The notes under the pieces: model-generated
Told to the model about the DNA's origin: nothing
Seen by the model: only the letters and a program-made list of their open reading frames with translations
The model's database searches: none
NCBI RefSeq assembly: GCF_025961225.1
Contig: NZ_JAOQNG010000002.1
Location: forward strand, 434,001-498,000
Direction of reading: 5' to 3'
DNA from: Azospirillum canadense
GTDB lineage: Bacteria > Pseudomonadota > Alphaproteobacteria > Azospirillales > Azospirillaceae
Length of the DNA stretch: 64,000 nucleotides
Shown: one piece after another, positions 1 through 7,352 of the stretch
How positions within the stretch are numbered: the stretch's first letter is position 1
Layout of the letters: each line of letters begins with the position of its first letter
Made by a program: the position numbers and the translations under genes

Positions 1-2
1 CG

Positions 3-332
3 CTGCTTCTGCGCGGGCGGTACGCGGAGGCGGCGACGCAATTCGACCTGGCGCTGCGCCACGAGCCGGGCATGGCCGCCGCCCAGGACAACCTGGCCTT
101 CGCGAACGCCCTGATGGGCCAATACGACCGCGCGCTGGCGGCGGTCCCGGCGGAGCGGGCACCGACCGCGCTGAACAACGTGGGATTTGCCGCCCTGGCG
201 CGCGGCGACTACGGCACGGCGGAGAGCTACCTGATCCGGGCGGTGCAGGACAGTTCCCGACATTTCGGCACGGCCAACGAAAACCTGCGCTGGCTGACCT
301 ACCTCCGCAAGAACAGCCTGGACGCTCGCTGA
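3..332 (+). CDS. tadD: TadD-like TPR protein, C-terminal part (5' end outside window)
   Basis: The frame is open from the first base, so the start lies outside the window and about 110 C-terminal residues are visible. The visible part shows tetratricopeptide-like helical repeats: an RYAEAATQFDLALRHEPG block, an LAFANALMGQYDRAL block and an LNNVGFAALARGDYGTAESY block. In tad loci a TPR lipoprotein called TadD helps assemble the secretin; the position just upstream of the rest of the locus fits that role. The lipobox cannot be seen because the N-terminus is missing, so TadD is inferred from repeats and context; another TPR protein is possible. Confidence 0.7.
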   Translation: MLLRGRYAEAATQFDLALRHEPGMAAAQDNLAFANALMGQYDRALAAVPAERAPTALNNVGFAALARGDYGTAESYLIRAVQDSSRHFGTANENLRWLTYLRKNSLDAR

Positions 333-414
333 TTACACCCGGCGGGCTTCGCGCCGGGCGGCCTATCCGCGCGTTGTACGGGAACGGAGGCACCGTTTCC
401 GGAACAGGGCGCGG

Positions 415-1092
415 ATGGGCTGGCGCACATCGACGCTGGGCAGGCTGACCGCCGGCTGCATCGCGGCCGGCCTGCTGCTGTGCGGTCGCCCAGCGGGGGC
501 CGAGGGAAGCGTGGACATCATCGACATCCACGGCCTGCGCCTGGAGGCGCCCGGCCAGCTCCGCCCGGGCGTTCGCGATGGAATTCTCACTCAGGCCGGC
601 CGAGCCGCCGTGGCCGAAGCTTGGCGTCGGCGCTATCCCAACATCCGGCCGCCGTACCTGTCAGACCGCATGGTCGCCGATGCGGTGCGCCACATCGACC
701 TGATCGATGAGACGATCGCCCCCGACGGCTACGCGGCCACGCTGGACGTCGCCGTCGCGATGGACGTCCTGCGCGTGGCCGCGGGACTGCCCGCCCCACC
801 ACCCATCCCGGTGCCCATCCCAGCGCCCAGCCCTGCGCCCACCATCATCACGGCTTCCGGCGCGGGCGTGCCCGCCGATGTGGGGCACGCGCCATCGGTG
901 ACACTTGCGCCGCCTCTTCCGCCCGCGGGCGTCGCGTCCGGCCCGCGCTGGCTGCACATCGGCCCGCCGGTATCGGACGGCCTGGGCACCGCCGGTTCCC
1001 CAGCCCTGTTGCCCATCGGGCGTTTCGCCGGCACCGGACGCCGGCACCCCGGCCTCCATTGCCTTTCCGCGACGGGCTGCGCGGCCGATTGA
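415..1092 (+). CDS. Exported protein of unknown function in the tad locus
   Basis: A 225-residue protein with a clear N-terminal signal peptide (hydrophobic run around residues 10-25 ending in AGAEG), so it probably acts in the periplasm or at the outer membrane. Residues about 30-120 look like one folded domain. The second half is a low-complexity Pro/Ala tail (PPPIPVPIPAPSPAPT) resembling a cell-wall-spanning linker. I do not recognise a family. It lies between the TPR gene and the secretin gene, so a role in pilus assembly is inference. The last about 30 residues are less convincing than the rest and a sequencing frameshift there cannot be excluded. Confidence 0.6.
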   Translation: MGWRTSTLGRLTAGCIAAGLLLCGRPAGAEGSVDIIDIHGLRLEAPGQLRPGVRDGILTQAGRAAVAEAWRRRYPNIRPPYLSDRMVADAVRHIDLIDETIAPDGYAATLDVAVAMDVLRVAAGLPAPPPIPVPIPAPSPAPTIITASGAGVPADVGHAPSVTLAPPLPPAGVASGPRWLHIGPPVSDGLGTAGSPALLPIGRFAGTGRRHPGLHCLSATGCAAD

Positions 1093-1304
1093 ACCTTTTG
1101 CATAGCCATCGGACGTTTGACCATCGCCGTCTACTCCGCTGCGACGGCGGATTCGGGTAACCGCTGATCACGTTCGTCTAGCTGTTTGAGCGCATCCCTA
1201 TCGGTCACATTTAATTCGAAAGCTAAGCATTATTTGCACACGAAGAATTCACGCAGAATTGGCCTGCGATATTCCTCGGAAATCCTGGGTTGAGGGGGAT
1301 AACC

Positions 1305-2699
1305 GTGAAACCTGTCTCCGCGATCTTTTTGTCCGCGCTTGCCCTGTCCGGCGGCATCTCCGGCAATCTTTCGGCACAGACCGCGGTTCGCGTGGAATCC
1401 GCCGCCGCCCAGGTCTCGGGCGAAGTGCAGCTTCCCTTGAACAAGTCCCGCGTTATCCGCGTCGACCGCCCCGTGACGGACGTTCTCGTCGGCAACCCGC
1501 AGGTCGCCGACGTGATGGCCCTGTCCGACCGGTCGATTTATGTCCTGGGCAAAAGCCTGGGCTCCACGAACATCGTGCTGTACGGCGCCAACCGCTCGCT
1601 GATCTCGCTGATGGACGTGACGGTCACGCCCGACCTTCCCACCCTTCGGCAGCGGCTGCACGAGCTGATGCCGAACGAACGCGTGGAGGTGCGCGGCGCC
1701 AACGACGCGGTGGTGCTGAGCGGCACCGTGTCCAACGGCGAGCTGATGAAGCGGGCCGTGGCGGTGGCGGAGAACTTCGCGCCGGGCAAGGTCACCAACA
1801 TGCTGGGCATGGCCGGCGGGCAGCAGGTGATGCTGGCTGTGCGCTTCGCCGAGGTGAAGCGGAACCTGGCCAAGCAGCTGGGGCTGAACACCAACATCCT
1901 GGTCGGCCGGGGCAACGACCAGCTGGCCTTCCGGTCCGGCTCGGTGCCCAACCTGACGCCCTTCGCCGCCGCGGCGGGGATGCTGAACTGGGGCAGCGTC
2001 AGCATCGACCTTCTTCTCGACGCGCTGGAGCAGAAGGGCATCGTGAAGACCCTGGCGGAGCCGAACCTGATCGCCATGTCCGGCGAAACGGCCAGCTTCC
2101 TGGCCGGTGGCGAGTTCCCGATCCCGGTCGGCACAAACTACCAGAACGGCACCAACTTCATCACCATCGAGTTCAAGCAGTTCGGCGTGAAGCTCGCCTT
2201 CACCCCAACGGTGCTTGGGAATGGGACGATCAACCTGCTGGTGGAACCGGAGGTCAGCGCCATCGACAAGACCAACGCCGTCGTGCTTCAGGGCACCGTC
2301 GTTCCCGGCCTGACCACCCGGCGGGCACGCACCACCGTCGACCTGCGGCACGGAGAAAGCTTCGCCATCGCCGGCCTGATCCAGAGCAACTTCACCGACG
2401 GCGTCAACCAGATGCCGGGCCTGGGGGACATCCCCGTCCTGGGCGCCCTGCTGCGCAGCAGTTCGTTCCAGCAGCAGGAGACGGAGCTGGTCATCATCGT
2501 GACGCCCTATCTCGTGCGCCCGACGCTCGCCGGGCAGTTGCGCCTGCCGACCGACAACGTCGCGCCGCCGCAGGCGATGGACCTGTTCCTGAAAGGCCGG
2601 ATCGAGGGCGCGCGCCCCGGTCCCGCCGCCGCGGCCCCGGCTGCGGCCATGCCCGCCGGTGCCGGCCTGGCCGGTGATGTCGGTTACGTCCTGCGCTGA
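1305..2699 (+). CDS. cpaC: Flp pilus secretin RcpA/CpaC
   Basis: 464 residues, starting at GTG 1305 because an AGGGGG ribosome-binding site lies 6-7 bases upstream; an in-frame TTG at 1290 has none. A signal peptide (ending near LSAQ) is followed by the N-terminal secretin domain typical of CpaC (VTDVLVGNPQVADVMALSDR, YVLGKSLGSTNIVLYG), a BON-like middle, and a C-terminal secretin domain (GEFPIPVG, VEPEVSAID, TTRRARTTVDLRHGESFAIAG, PGLGDIPVLGALLRS, ELVIIVTPYLVRP). It forms the outer-membrane channel for the Flp pilus. The Ala/Pro-rich last 30 residues are probably disordered. It is followed after 9 bases by a lipoprotein gene, so the two are co-transcribed. Confidence 0.95.
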   Translation: MKPVSAIFLSALALSGGISGNLSAQTAVRVESAAAQVSGEVQLPLNKSRVIRVDRPVTDVLVGNPQVADVMALSDRSIYVLGKSLGSTNIVLYGANRSLISLMDVTVTPDLPTLRQRLHELMPNERVEVRGANDAVVLSGTVSNGELMKRAVAVAENFAPGKVTNMLGMAGGQQVMLAVRFAEVKRNLAKQLGLNTNILVGRGNDQLAFRSGSVPNLTPFAAAAGMLNWGSVSIDLLLDALEQKGIVKTLAEPNLIAMSGETASFLAGGEFPIPVGTNYQNGTNFITIEFKQFGVKLAFTPTVLGNGTINLLVEPEVSAIDKTNAVVLQGTVVPGLTTRRARTTVDLRHGESFAIAGLIQSNFTDGVNQMPGLGDIPVLGALLRSSSFQQQETELVIIVTPYLVRPTLAGQLRLPTDNVAPPQAMDLFLKGRIEGARPGPAAAAPAAAMPAGAGLAGDVGYVLR

Positions 2700-2708
2700 G
2701 GTGACGCC

Positions 2709-2969
2709 ATGAAAAGCCTTCTTGCCTTGTCCGCGGCGGCCCTGCTCGTCGCCGGCTGCTCGTCGGAAATCCCCATCACCGGGTCGCCGGGGCTCGGCGA
2801 CGCCGTGCGCAACAACATGGCCGCGCAGATCGTGCCGGTGCCGCCCTCCCCGCAGGCCGGCATGCCCATCGAGGTGCCGGCGCAGCGGACCTCGCTTGCC
2901 ATCGAACGCTACATGAAGGGCGAGGTGACGCCGCTGCGCACGGAGTCCGCCAACTCCAAAAAGCAGTAA
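2709..2969 (+). CDS. Short lipoprotein in the CpaD position
   Basis: 86 residues with a lipoprotein signal: hydrophobic segment then lipobox LVAGC, with the acylated cysteine at residue 17. The mature part is only about 70 residues and contains conserved-looking segments GSPGLGDAVRNNMAAQI and RTSLAIERYMKGEV. In Caulobacter-type tad loci the gene after the secretin encodes CpaD, a lipoprotein of about 200 residues that helps the secretin; this one is much shorter but has the same place and class. I regard it as a pilotin-like or CpaD-like accessory protein, which is inference. Confidence 0.75.
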   Translation: MKSLLALSAAALLVAGCSSEIPITGSPGLGDAVRNNMAAQIVPVPPSPQAGMPIEVPAQRTSLAIERYMKGEVTPLRTESANSKKQ

Positions 2970-2997
2970 CCCTCGCCAAATCGGCGATTTGCGCGTC

Positions 2998-3030
2998 GGC
3001 CGTCGGTCACACTATGACCGACGGCCTTTT
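2998..3030 (+). terminator. Strong intrinsic terminator after the secretin-lipoprotein genes
   Basis: A perfect 12-bp inverted repeat (GGCCGTCGGTCA at 2998-3009 and its complement at 3015-3026) with a 5-base loop, followed directly by TTTT. It would end the upstream tad transcript and separate it from the pilin gene, which must then have its own promoter. Confidence 0.85.
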
Positions 3031-3408
3031 ACTTTGTACTCGATGCATTTTTATTGGTTGTTATTTTTGCGCAACCGGCAGCGAAAGATTGGCCAGCGGG
3101 TGCGGGGCACCGTGGCCGCGCGCGCCGCCAGCGGCGACAAGAATCCAACAACTGGTTGAATGGACACACATTCTTCTCTTGTTTTCATCATTCGCACACG
3201 ACTCTTTGAGACCTAAGGGTTAATCATTGGACCGAAATTCCGGATCCATTCGCGTCGCCTCTCTGCAAAGGAGTGAACCGATTGAATTCTGGAACGAGTC
3301 TTTCGTGACGTCGCGCCGTTCAGTAATTCGAAATAAATTCTAATTCACCGGGGCAACGAAGCCTCGGAGGTTCCCGAAAAATCCATACTCACTCAGGAGA
3401 TAGAAGTC
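3031..3408 (+). promoter_or_regulatory. Pilin upstream region, probable own promoter and leader
   Basis: About 380 bases without a credible gene, clearly more AT-rich than the surroundings, between the terminator at 2998-3030 and the pilin start. Since transcription from upstream should stop at the terminator, this stretch must carry the pilin promoter. I see no unambiguous -35/-10 or -24/-12 pair. An AGGAG ribosome-binding site lies about 10 bases before the pilin ATG. Confidence 0.5.
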
Positions 3409-3603
3409 ATGAACAAGATCATCGCCAATGTCCGCTCCTCCTTCGGTCGTTTCGTTCGCGACGAGCGCGGCACCCAGCTGGTCGAAACGGCGGTGTGGAT
3501 CGGCCTGATCACCGCGGCCGTGGTTACCGTCGTCTCCACCCTCGGCACCGAGACCAACAACGCCCTGACCTCCGTTTCCACCGCCCTGACCAAATACCAA
3601 TGA
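3409..3603 (+). CDS. flp: Flp-family type IVb pilin
   Basis: 64 residues, the usual size of a Flp/Fap prepilin, with an AGGAG site upstream. The leader is basic (residues 1-21) and ends in Gly21; processing after Gly21 gives TQLVE at the mature N-terminus, with the family's glutamate at +5 (Glu26). The hydrophobic helix follows (AVWIGLITAAVVTVVSTL) and a short polar tail. Most Flp pilins have Glu-Tyr at +5/+6; here it is Glu-Thr, which is unusual. It is the major subunit polymerised by the downstream TadA/B/C machine after cleavage by the prepilin peptidase encoded at 12274-12771. Confidence 0.92.
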   Translation: MNKIIANVRSSFGRFVRDERGTQLVETAVWIGLITAAVVTVVSTLGTETNNALTSVSTALTKYQ

Positions 3604-3615
3604 CCGGATACGCCT

Positions 3616-3645
3616 CGCGGCGGCTGGCATTCCCTGGCCGCCGCG
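3616..3645 (+). promoter_or_regulatory. Stem-loop between flp and cpaB (attenuator or mRNA stabiliser)
   Basis: A perfect 9-bp stem (CGCGGCGGC at 3616-3624 with its complement at 3637-3645) and a 12-base loop, starting 12 bases after the pilin stop codon. No T-run follows, so it is probably not a full terminator. A partial terminator or 3' stabilising hairpin would allow much more pilin than assembly protein to be made from one transcript; that role is inference. Confidence 0.5.
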
Positions 3646-3709
3646 ATCCAACGTTCGGGCTCATCCCCTTCTTCACAAAGCCCCCTTTTCAAAAAAAACC
3701 GGAGGCTCC

Positions 3710-4651
3710 ATGAGACAGCGTGCGCTGCTCATGCTCGCTCTCGCCTGCGTGACCGGCGGGACGGCGGTTTATCTTGCGCGAGGGTGGATCGCGCGGCAGA
3801 CGCAGCCGCAGGTCGTCGCTCTCCCCACCCTTCCCCCGGCCACGACTATTACCGTCGTCGTGGCCAAGATCCCCCTGAAGTTCGGCGACGAGCTGAGCCG
3901 CGAGAGCCTGCGCGAGATGGCTTGGCCGGCGGACGCGGCGCCGGAGGGGTCCTTCCGCACCATGGACGAGCTGCTGGGCGGCGAACGCCGCGTGGCATTG
4001 CGCGAAATGGGACCGAACGAGGTGGTGCTGAAGGCACGCGTGTCCGGCTACGGCGGCCGCGCTACCCTGTCGGCGGTCATCGCGGAGGGCATGCGGGCCG
4101 CCACCATCCGCGTCAACGACGTGCAGGGCGTCGCCGGCTTCGTGCTGCCCGGCGACCTGGTGGACGTGGTGTTCACCCGGCCGGAGGATCCGACCCCCGG
4201 TGTCCAGTCGGCGCCGATGACCGACGTCCTGCTGCAGGGCGTGAAGGTGCTGGCGGTCGACCAGACGGCCGACGACCAGAAGGACAAGCCGATCCCCGCC
4301 AAGGCCGTGACGCTGGAGGTGACGCCCGACGACGCGCAACGCCTGGCGCTGGCCGGGCAGGTCGGCAGCCTGGGCCTGGCGTTGCGCCAGTCCGGCGGTG
4401 TCCAGACCGCCTCGGTGGACACGATCCGGATCGGCAACCTCGTGAACCGCGCGCCGCTCGCCATTTCGGCGGCGGCCGTCGCCTCCGCGCCGCGGCCCGA
4501 GCCCGATGTGGGTCCGCTGCACGCCAGCGTGCGCATCGTCCGCGCCCTGGAGGAGAGCACGCAGGACGTGCCCTATGAGAACCGTCCCGCCGCCAAGCCG
4601 GCCCCCCGCCGGCCGGACGGTTCCAAGGGCGACCGCGTCGCCACCCGCTGA
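3710..4651 (+). CDS. cpaB: Flp pilus assembly protein CpaB/RcpC
   Basis: 313 residues with a GGAGG ribosome-binding site just upstream. An N-terminal membrane anchor (ALLMLALACVTGGTAVYLA) is followed by a SAF-like domain (VVAKIPLKFGDELSRESLREMAWP) and the conserved CpaB core (AVIAEGMRAATIRVNDVQGVAGFVLPGDLVDVVFT, VLLQGVKVLAVDQ, VTLEVTPDDAQRLALAGQVGSLGLALR). CpaB/RcpC is a periplasmic partner of the secretin. The C-terminal about 50 residues are Pro/Arg-rich and probably flexible. It is the first gene of the assembly operon after the pilin. Confidence 0.93.
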   Translation: MRQRALLMLALACVTGGTAVYLARGWIARQTQPQVVALPTLPPATTITVVVAKIPLKFGDELSRESLREMAWPADAAPEGSFRTMDELLGGERRVALREMGPNEVVLKARVSGYGGRATLSAVIAEGMRAATIRVNDVQGVAGFVLPGDLVDVVFTRPEDPTPGVQSAPMTDVLLQGVKVLAVDQTADDQKDKPIPAKAVTLEVTPDDAQRLALAGQVGSLGLALRQSGGVQTASVDTIRIGNLVNRAPLAISAAAVASAPRPEPDVGPLHASVRIVRALEESTQDVPYENRPAAKPAPRRPDGSKGDRVATR

Positions 4652-4679
4652 AACCACACCTCAGCTCCGGGACAGACCC

Positions 4680-6248
4680 ATGACCCACCCGCGACGATCA
4701 TCTCGGCAGGCTTCCGGGCAGGCCCGCCGTCCGCTGCGCGCGCTGGCCCGGACCGAGGATGGCAGCGTTCTTCCCTACTTCGCGGTGCTGGCCGCCGTCC
4801 TGGTCGGCGCGGTCAGCCTGTCGGTGGACGTCGGCCGGGTGGTCGACACCAACACCGAGGCCAAGTCGGCGGCCGACGCCGCCGCGATCAGCGCCGCGGC
4901 GATCCTCGCCTCGGCCCTCCGCACGCCCGGCCAGGACGCCGCCAGCATCCGCACCGCCGTGACGAACGCCGCCTCGACCATCGCCGTCAACCGCCAGACC
5001 TTCGGGTCGGCGGCTGCCGCCGGCGGAGGAACGACCACCGGCGGTGCGGTGACGGTGACCAAGGTGCGCCTGCTGACCGGCCTGCCGGAACAGAACGGCG
5101 GCTCCGCCTCCACGCCGATCGGCGCCGCCTACGAGACGACCGATCCCTGGCAGGCCCGCTTCGTCGAAGTCACCACGCAATCGCTGACCACCGACTATCT
5201 GTTCGCCCCGGTGCTGGGCGGCGCCAAGTCCACGCAGACCAATGCGGTCGCCGTCGCCGGCGTGATCCAGGTGGTGTGCCGCGTCCCCCCGGTCTGGATC
5301 TGCAATCCGGCCGACAACGGGTCGACGACCAACCCGATCTTCGACGGGTCGGTGTGGCGCGGACGCGAGGCGCTGCTGAAGGCGTCGGGCGCGAACGCCT
5401 CCTGGACGCCGGGCAACTTCGGGCTGCTCGACGCGCCCGCGGGACAGGGGGCCAGCGCGGTCGCCGACCTGCTGGCCTCCGCCGCGCCGAACGACTGCTT
5501 CAAGTCGCAGGGCGTCAACCTGCGGCCGGGTTCGGCTAGCTCCGTCCGGACCGCCTTCAACACGCGCTTCGACATGTACGAAGCGCCCTTCTTCAACGGG
5601 AACGCCAAGACCGACCCCAGCTACCGCCCGGCCCTGAACGTGACCAAGGGCTACATCCAGGCCACCGGTGGCGGTGGCAACGGCAACGGCAACGGCAACG
5701 GAGGTGGCGGCAATGGGGGCGGGGGCGGCGGGAACGCGTGCAATCTCACCGCCTCGTCGCCGCCGACCGCCATGGGCCTGCCACGCGACAAGGATCTCAC
5801 CACCACCAACCGGTTCGGCAACGGCCAGTGGGATTGCCCGTCCTATTGGGCGGTGAACCACCCCGGCCAGACCGTTCCGGCCAACTGCACCAACCCGTCG
5901 AAGATGAGCCGGTACGACATGTACCGCTACGAGATCGACAACAAGCTGATCCCGAACAACGGCGCCGGGCGCGAGAACGGGAATCCCGCCTGCTACAGCA
6001 ACGCCGGCACCCCGCCGAGCGACAGCCCGGACCGCCGCGTCGTCTACTTCGCCATCGTCAACTGCTCGCAACAGGCGCTGAACGGCAACCGCGACAATGT
6101 GCCCGTCGCCGCCTTCGGCAAAGCCTTCCTGCCCGAACCCGTGGTGAACAAGGGCGGCGACGACGAGGTGGTGATCGAGTTCATCGACGTCGTGAAGGTC
6201 GGGGCCGACGACGGCGTGCTCCACGAAATCGTCCAGCTGTACCGGTGA
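4680..6248 (+). CDS. tadG: TadG-like pilus assembly protein with Gly/Asn-rich insert
   Basis: 522 residues from ATG 4680; the open frame runs upstream into cpaB, but the protein begins to look real at MTHPRRSS. Residues about 25-75 form the TadG-like N-terminal domain (EDGSVLPYFAVLAAVLVGAVSLSVD, then VVDTNTEAKSAADAAAISAA), a pseudopilin-like membrane helix. A large periplasmic region follows. Around 5668-5740 it contains a Gly/Asn-rich tract (GGGGNGNGNGNGGGGNGGGG) built from GGCAAC repeats, likely a flexible linker that could change length by slippage. Cysteines flank the tract (VCRVPPVWICNPADN, ACNLTASS), suggesting disulfides. It lies in a run with two TadE-like genes. Confidence 0.85.
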   Translation: MTHPRRSSRQASGQARRPLRALARTEDGSVLPYFAVLAAVLVGAVSLSVDVGRVVDTNTEAKSAADAAAISAAAILASALRTPGQDAASIRTAVTNAASTIAVNRQTFGSAAAAGGGTTTGGAVTVTKVRLLTGLPEQNGGSASTPIGAAYETTDPWQARFVEVTTQSLTTDYLFAPVLGGAKSTQTNAVAVAGVIQVVCRVPPVWICNPADNGSTTNPIFDGSVWRGREALLKASGANASWTPGNFGLLDAPAGQGASAVADLLASAAPNDCFKSQGVNLRPGSASSVRTAFNTRFDMYEAPFFNGNAKTDPSYRPALNVTKGYIQATGGGGNGNGNGNGGGGNGGGGGGNACNLTASSPPTAMGLPRDKDLTTTNRFGNGQWDCPSYWAVNHPGQTVPANCTNPSKMSRYDMYRYEIDNKLIPNNGAGRENGNPACYSNAGTPPSDSPDRRVVYFAIVNCSQQALNGNRDNVPVAAFGKAFLPEPVVNKGGDDEVVIEFIDVVKVGADDGVLHEIVQLYR

Positions 6249-6252
6249 TCCG

Positions 6253-6735
6253 ATGCGCTCCCTGCCCTTTCTCAAGCTGCGTCTTCTTGGGGATTGCCGC
6301 GGTTCGGCGTTTCTGGAAGCGGCCATCGTCCTGCCCGTGGTGATGAGTCTGGCCTTCGGCCTCGCCGAGCTTGGCCGAGCCCTGCACCACCAGCATGTCC
6401 TGACCAAGACCGTGCGGGACGCCGCCCGCTACCTCGCCCGCGTCTCCTTGGCCTGCCCGGCGACCGGCGACGCCAATTGGGCGACCGCGCAGAGCACGGC
6501 CACGACCCTGGCGCTGACCGGGCAGATCGGCGGCACCACGCCGCTGGTCGGCTATTGGACGGCCGGCGCCTTCTCCGTCGCCGCGCCGACCTGCCAAACG
6601 GTCATGGGGCGCCCGGTTCAGGTGATGACCGTCTCCGGATCGGTCGACTACCAGAGCATGGGCTTCCTCTCCCTGCTGAACCTGCCGCCGATGCGGCTCC
6701 AGGCCAGCCACCAGGAAATCCACATCGGTGAATGA
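6253..6735 (+). CDS. tadE: TadE-like minor pseudopilin (first copy)
   Basis: 160 residues with the TadE/TadG-like N-terminus: basic start, then GSAFLEAAIVLPVVMSLAFGLAELGRAL. This is a prepilin-like helix in which the Gly-Ser-Ala-Phe-Leu-Glu segment provides the glutamate at +5 expected for processing by a prepilin peptidase. The rest is a periplasmic domain with two cysteines. TadE and TadF are processed pseudopilins needed for pilus formation. It starts 4 bases after the tadG stop, so translation is probably coupled. Confidence 0.88.
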   Translation: MRSLPFLKLRLLGDCRGSAFLEAAIVLPVVMSLAFGLAELGRALHHQHVLTKTVRDAARYLARVSLACPATGDANWATAQSTATTLALTGQIGGTTPLVGYWTAGAFSVAAPTCQTVMGRPVQVMTVSGSVDYQSMGFLSLLNLPPMRLQASHQEIHIGE

Positions 6736-6745
6736 GGAGCGACGG

Positions 6746-7312
6746 ATGAAACGCTCTCTGCTCCGCCGGCTGGGCATTGATGCCCACGGCTCCGCCATGG
6801 TCGAGATGGCGCTGGTCTTCCCGCTGCTGCTGACCCTGACCTTCGCGATCCTGGAGTTCGGCAATGCCTTCTACCAGTGGCTGATCGCGGAGAAGGCGAC
6901 GGAGATGGGCGTTCGCTTCGCCGTGACCGCGCCCATCGTCGCAACGGGTCTGTCCGACTGCGGCGCCGCCACCACGGCCACCGCCGGCACGCCCTGCCGC
7001 CAAGTCGCGGGGTCCGACGGCTGGACCAGGACCTGCACGTCGGGCAGCGCCAGCGGCTGCGATGCCACCGCCTTCACGGCCATCGTTGCCAAGATGCAGG
7101 CGATCTACCCGCGCATCGCCGCCGCCAACGTGACGGTGCAGTACAGCGGCACCGGGCTGGGCTTCGTCGGCCGGGGCTCCCCCGTCCCGAACGTCACCGT
7201 GTCGCTCAGCAACCTGACCTTCGACTTCGTCGTGCTCAACGGCCTGCTCGGGCTTGGCCAGATCGCCATGCCGGATTTCCGGGCCACGCTGACCGGCGAA
7301 GACCTGTCCTGA
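6746..7312 (+). CDS. TadE-like minor pseudopilin (second copy, TadF position)
   Basis: 188 residues. I place the start at ATG 6746 because GAGGAG lies 5 bases upstream and clears the end of the previous gene; an in-frame GTG at 6728 lies within that gene. The pseudopilin helix is GSAMVEMALVFPLLLTLTFAILEFGNAF with the +5 glutamate. Residues 65-100 contain four cysteines (SDCGAATT, GTPCRQ, RTCTSGSASGC), likely two disulfides in a periplasmic domain. It probably fills the TadF role. Confidence 0.85.
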   Translation: MKRSLLRRLGIDAHGSAMVEMALVFPLLLTLTFAILEFGNAFYQWLIAEKATEMGVRFAVTAPIVATGLSDCGAATTATAGTPCRQVAGSDGWTRTCTSGSASGCDATAFTAIVAKMQAIYPRIAAANVTVQYSGTGLGFVGRGSPVPNVTVSLSNLTFDFVVLNGLLGLGQIAMPDFRATLTGEDLS

Positions 7313-7352
7313 CCACGCCTTCCAACTGGGCTTCCCAACGGGTGGTAAGATC

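Noticed and set aside
1123..1149. Inverted repeat CGCCGTC-N11-GACGGCG between the exported-protein and secretin genes
   Set aside because: Seven base pairs with an 11-base loop and no T-run; too weak in this GC-rich context to call a terminator.
3014..3223. 69-codon open frame downstream of the lipoprotein gene
   Set aside because: It starts inside the terminator hairpin and has no ribosome-binding site or family features, despite some hydrophobic segments.
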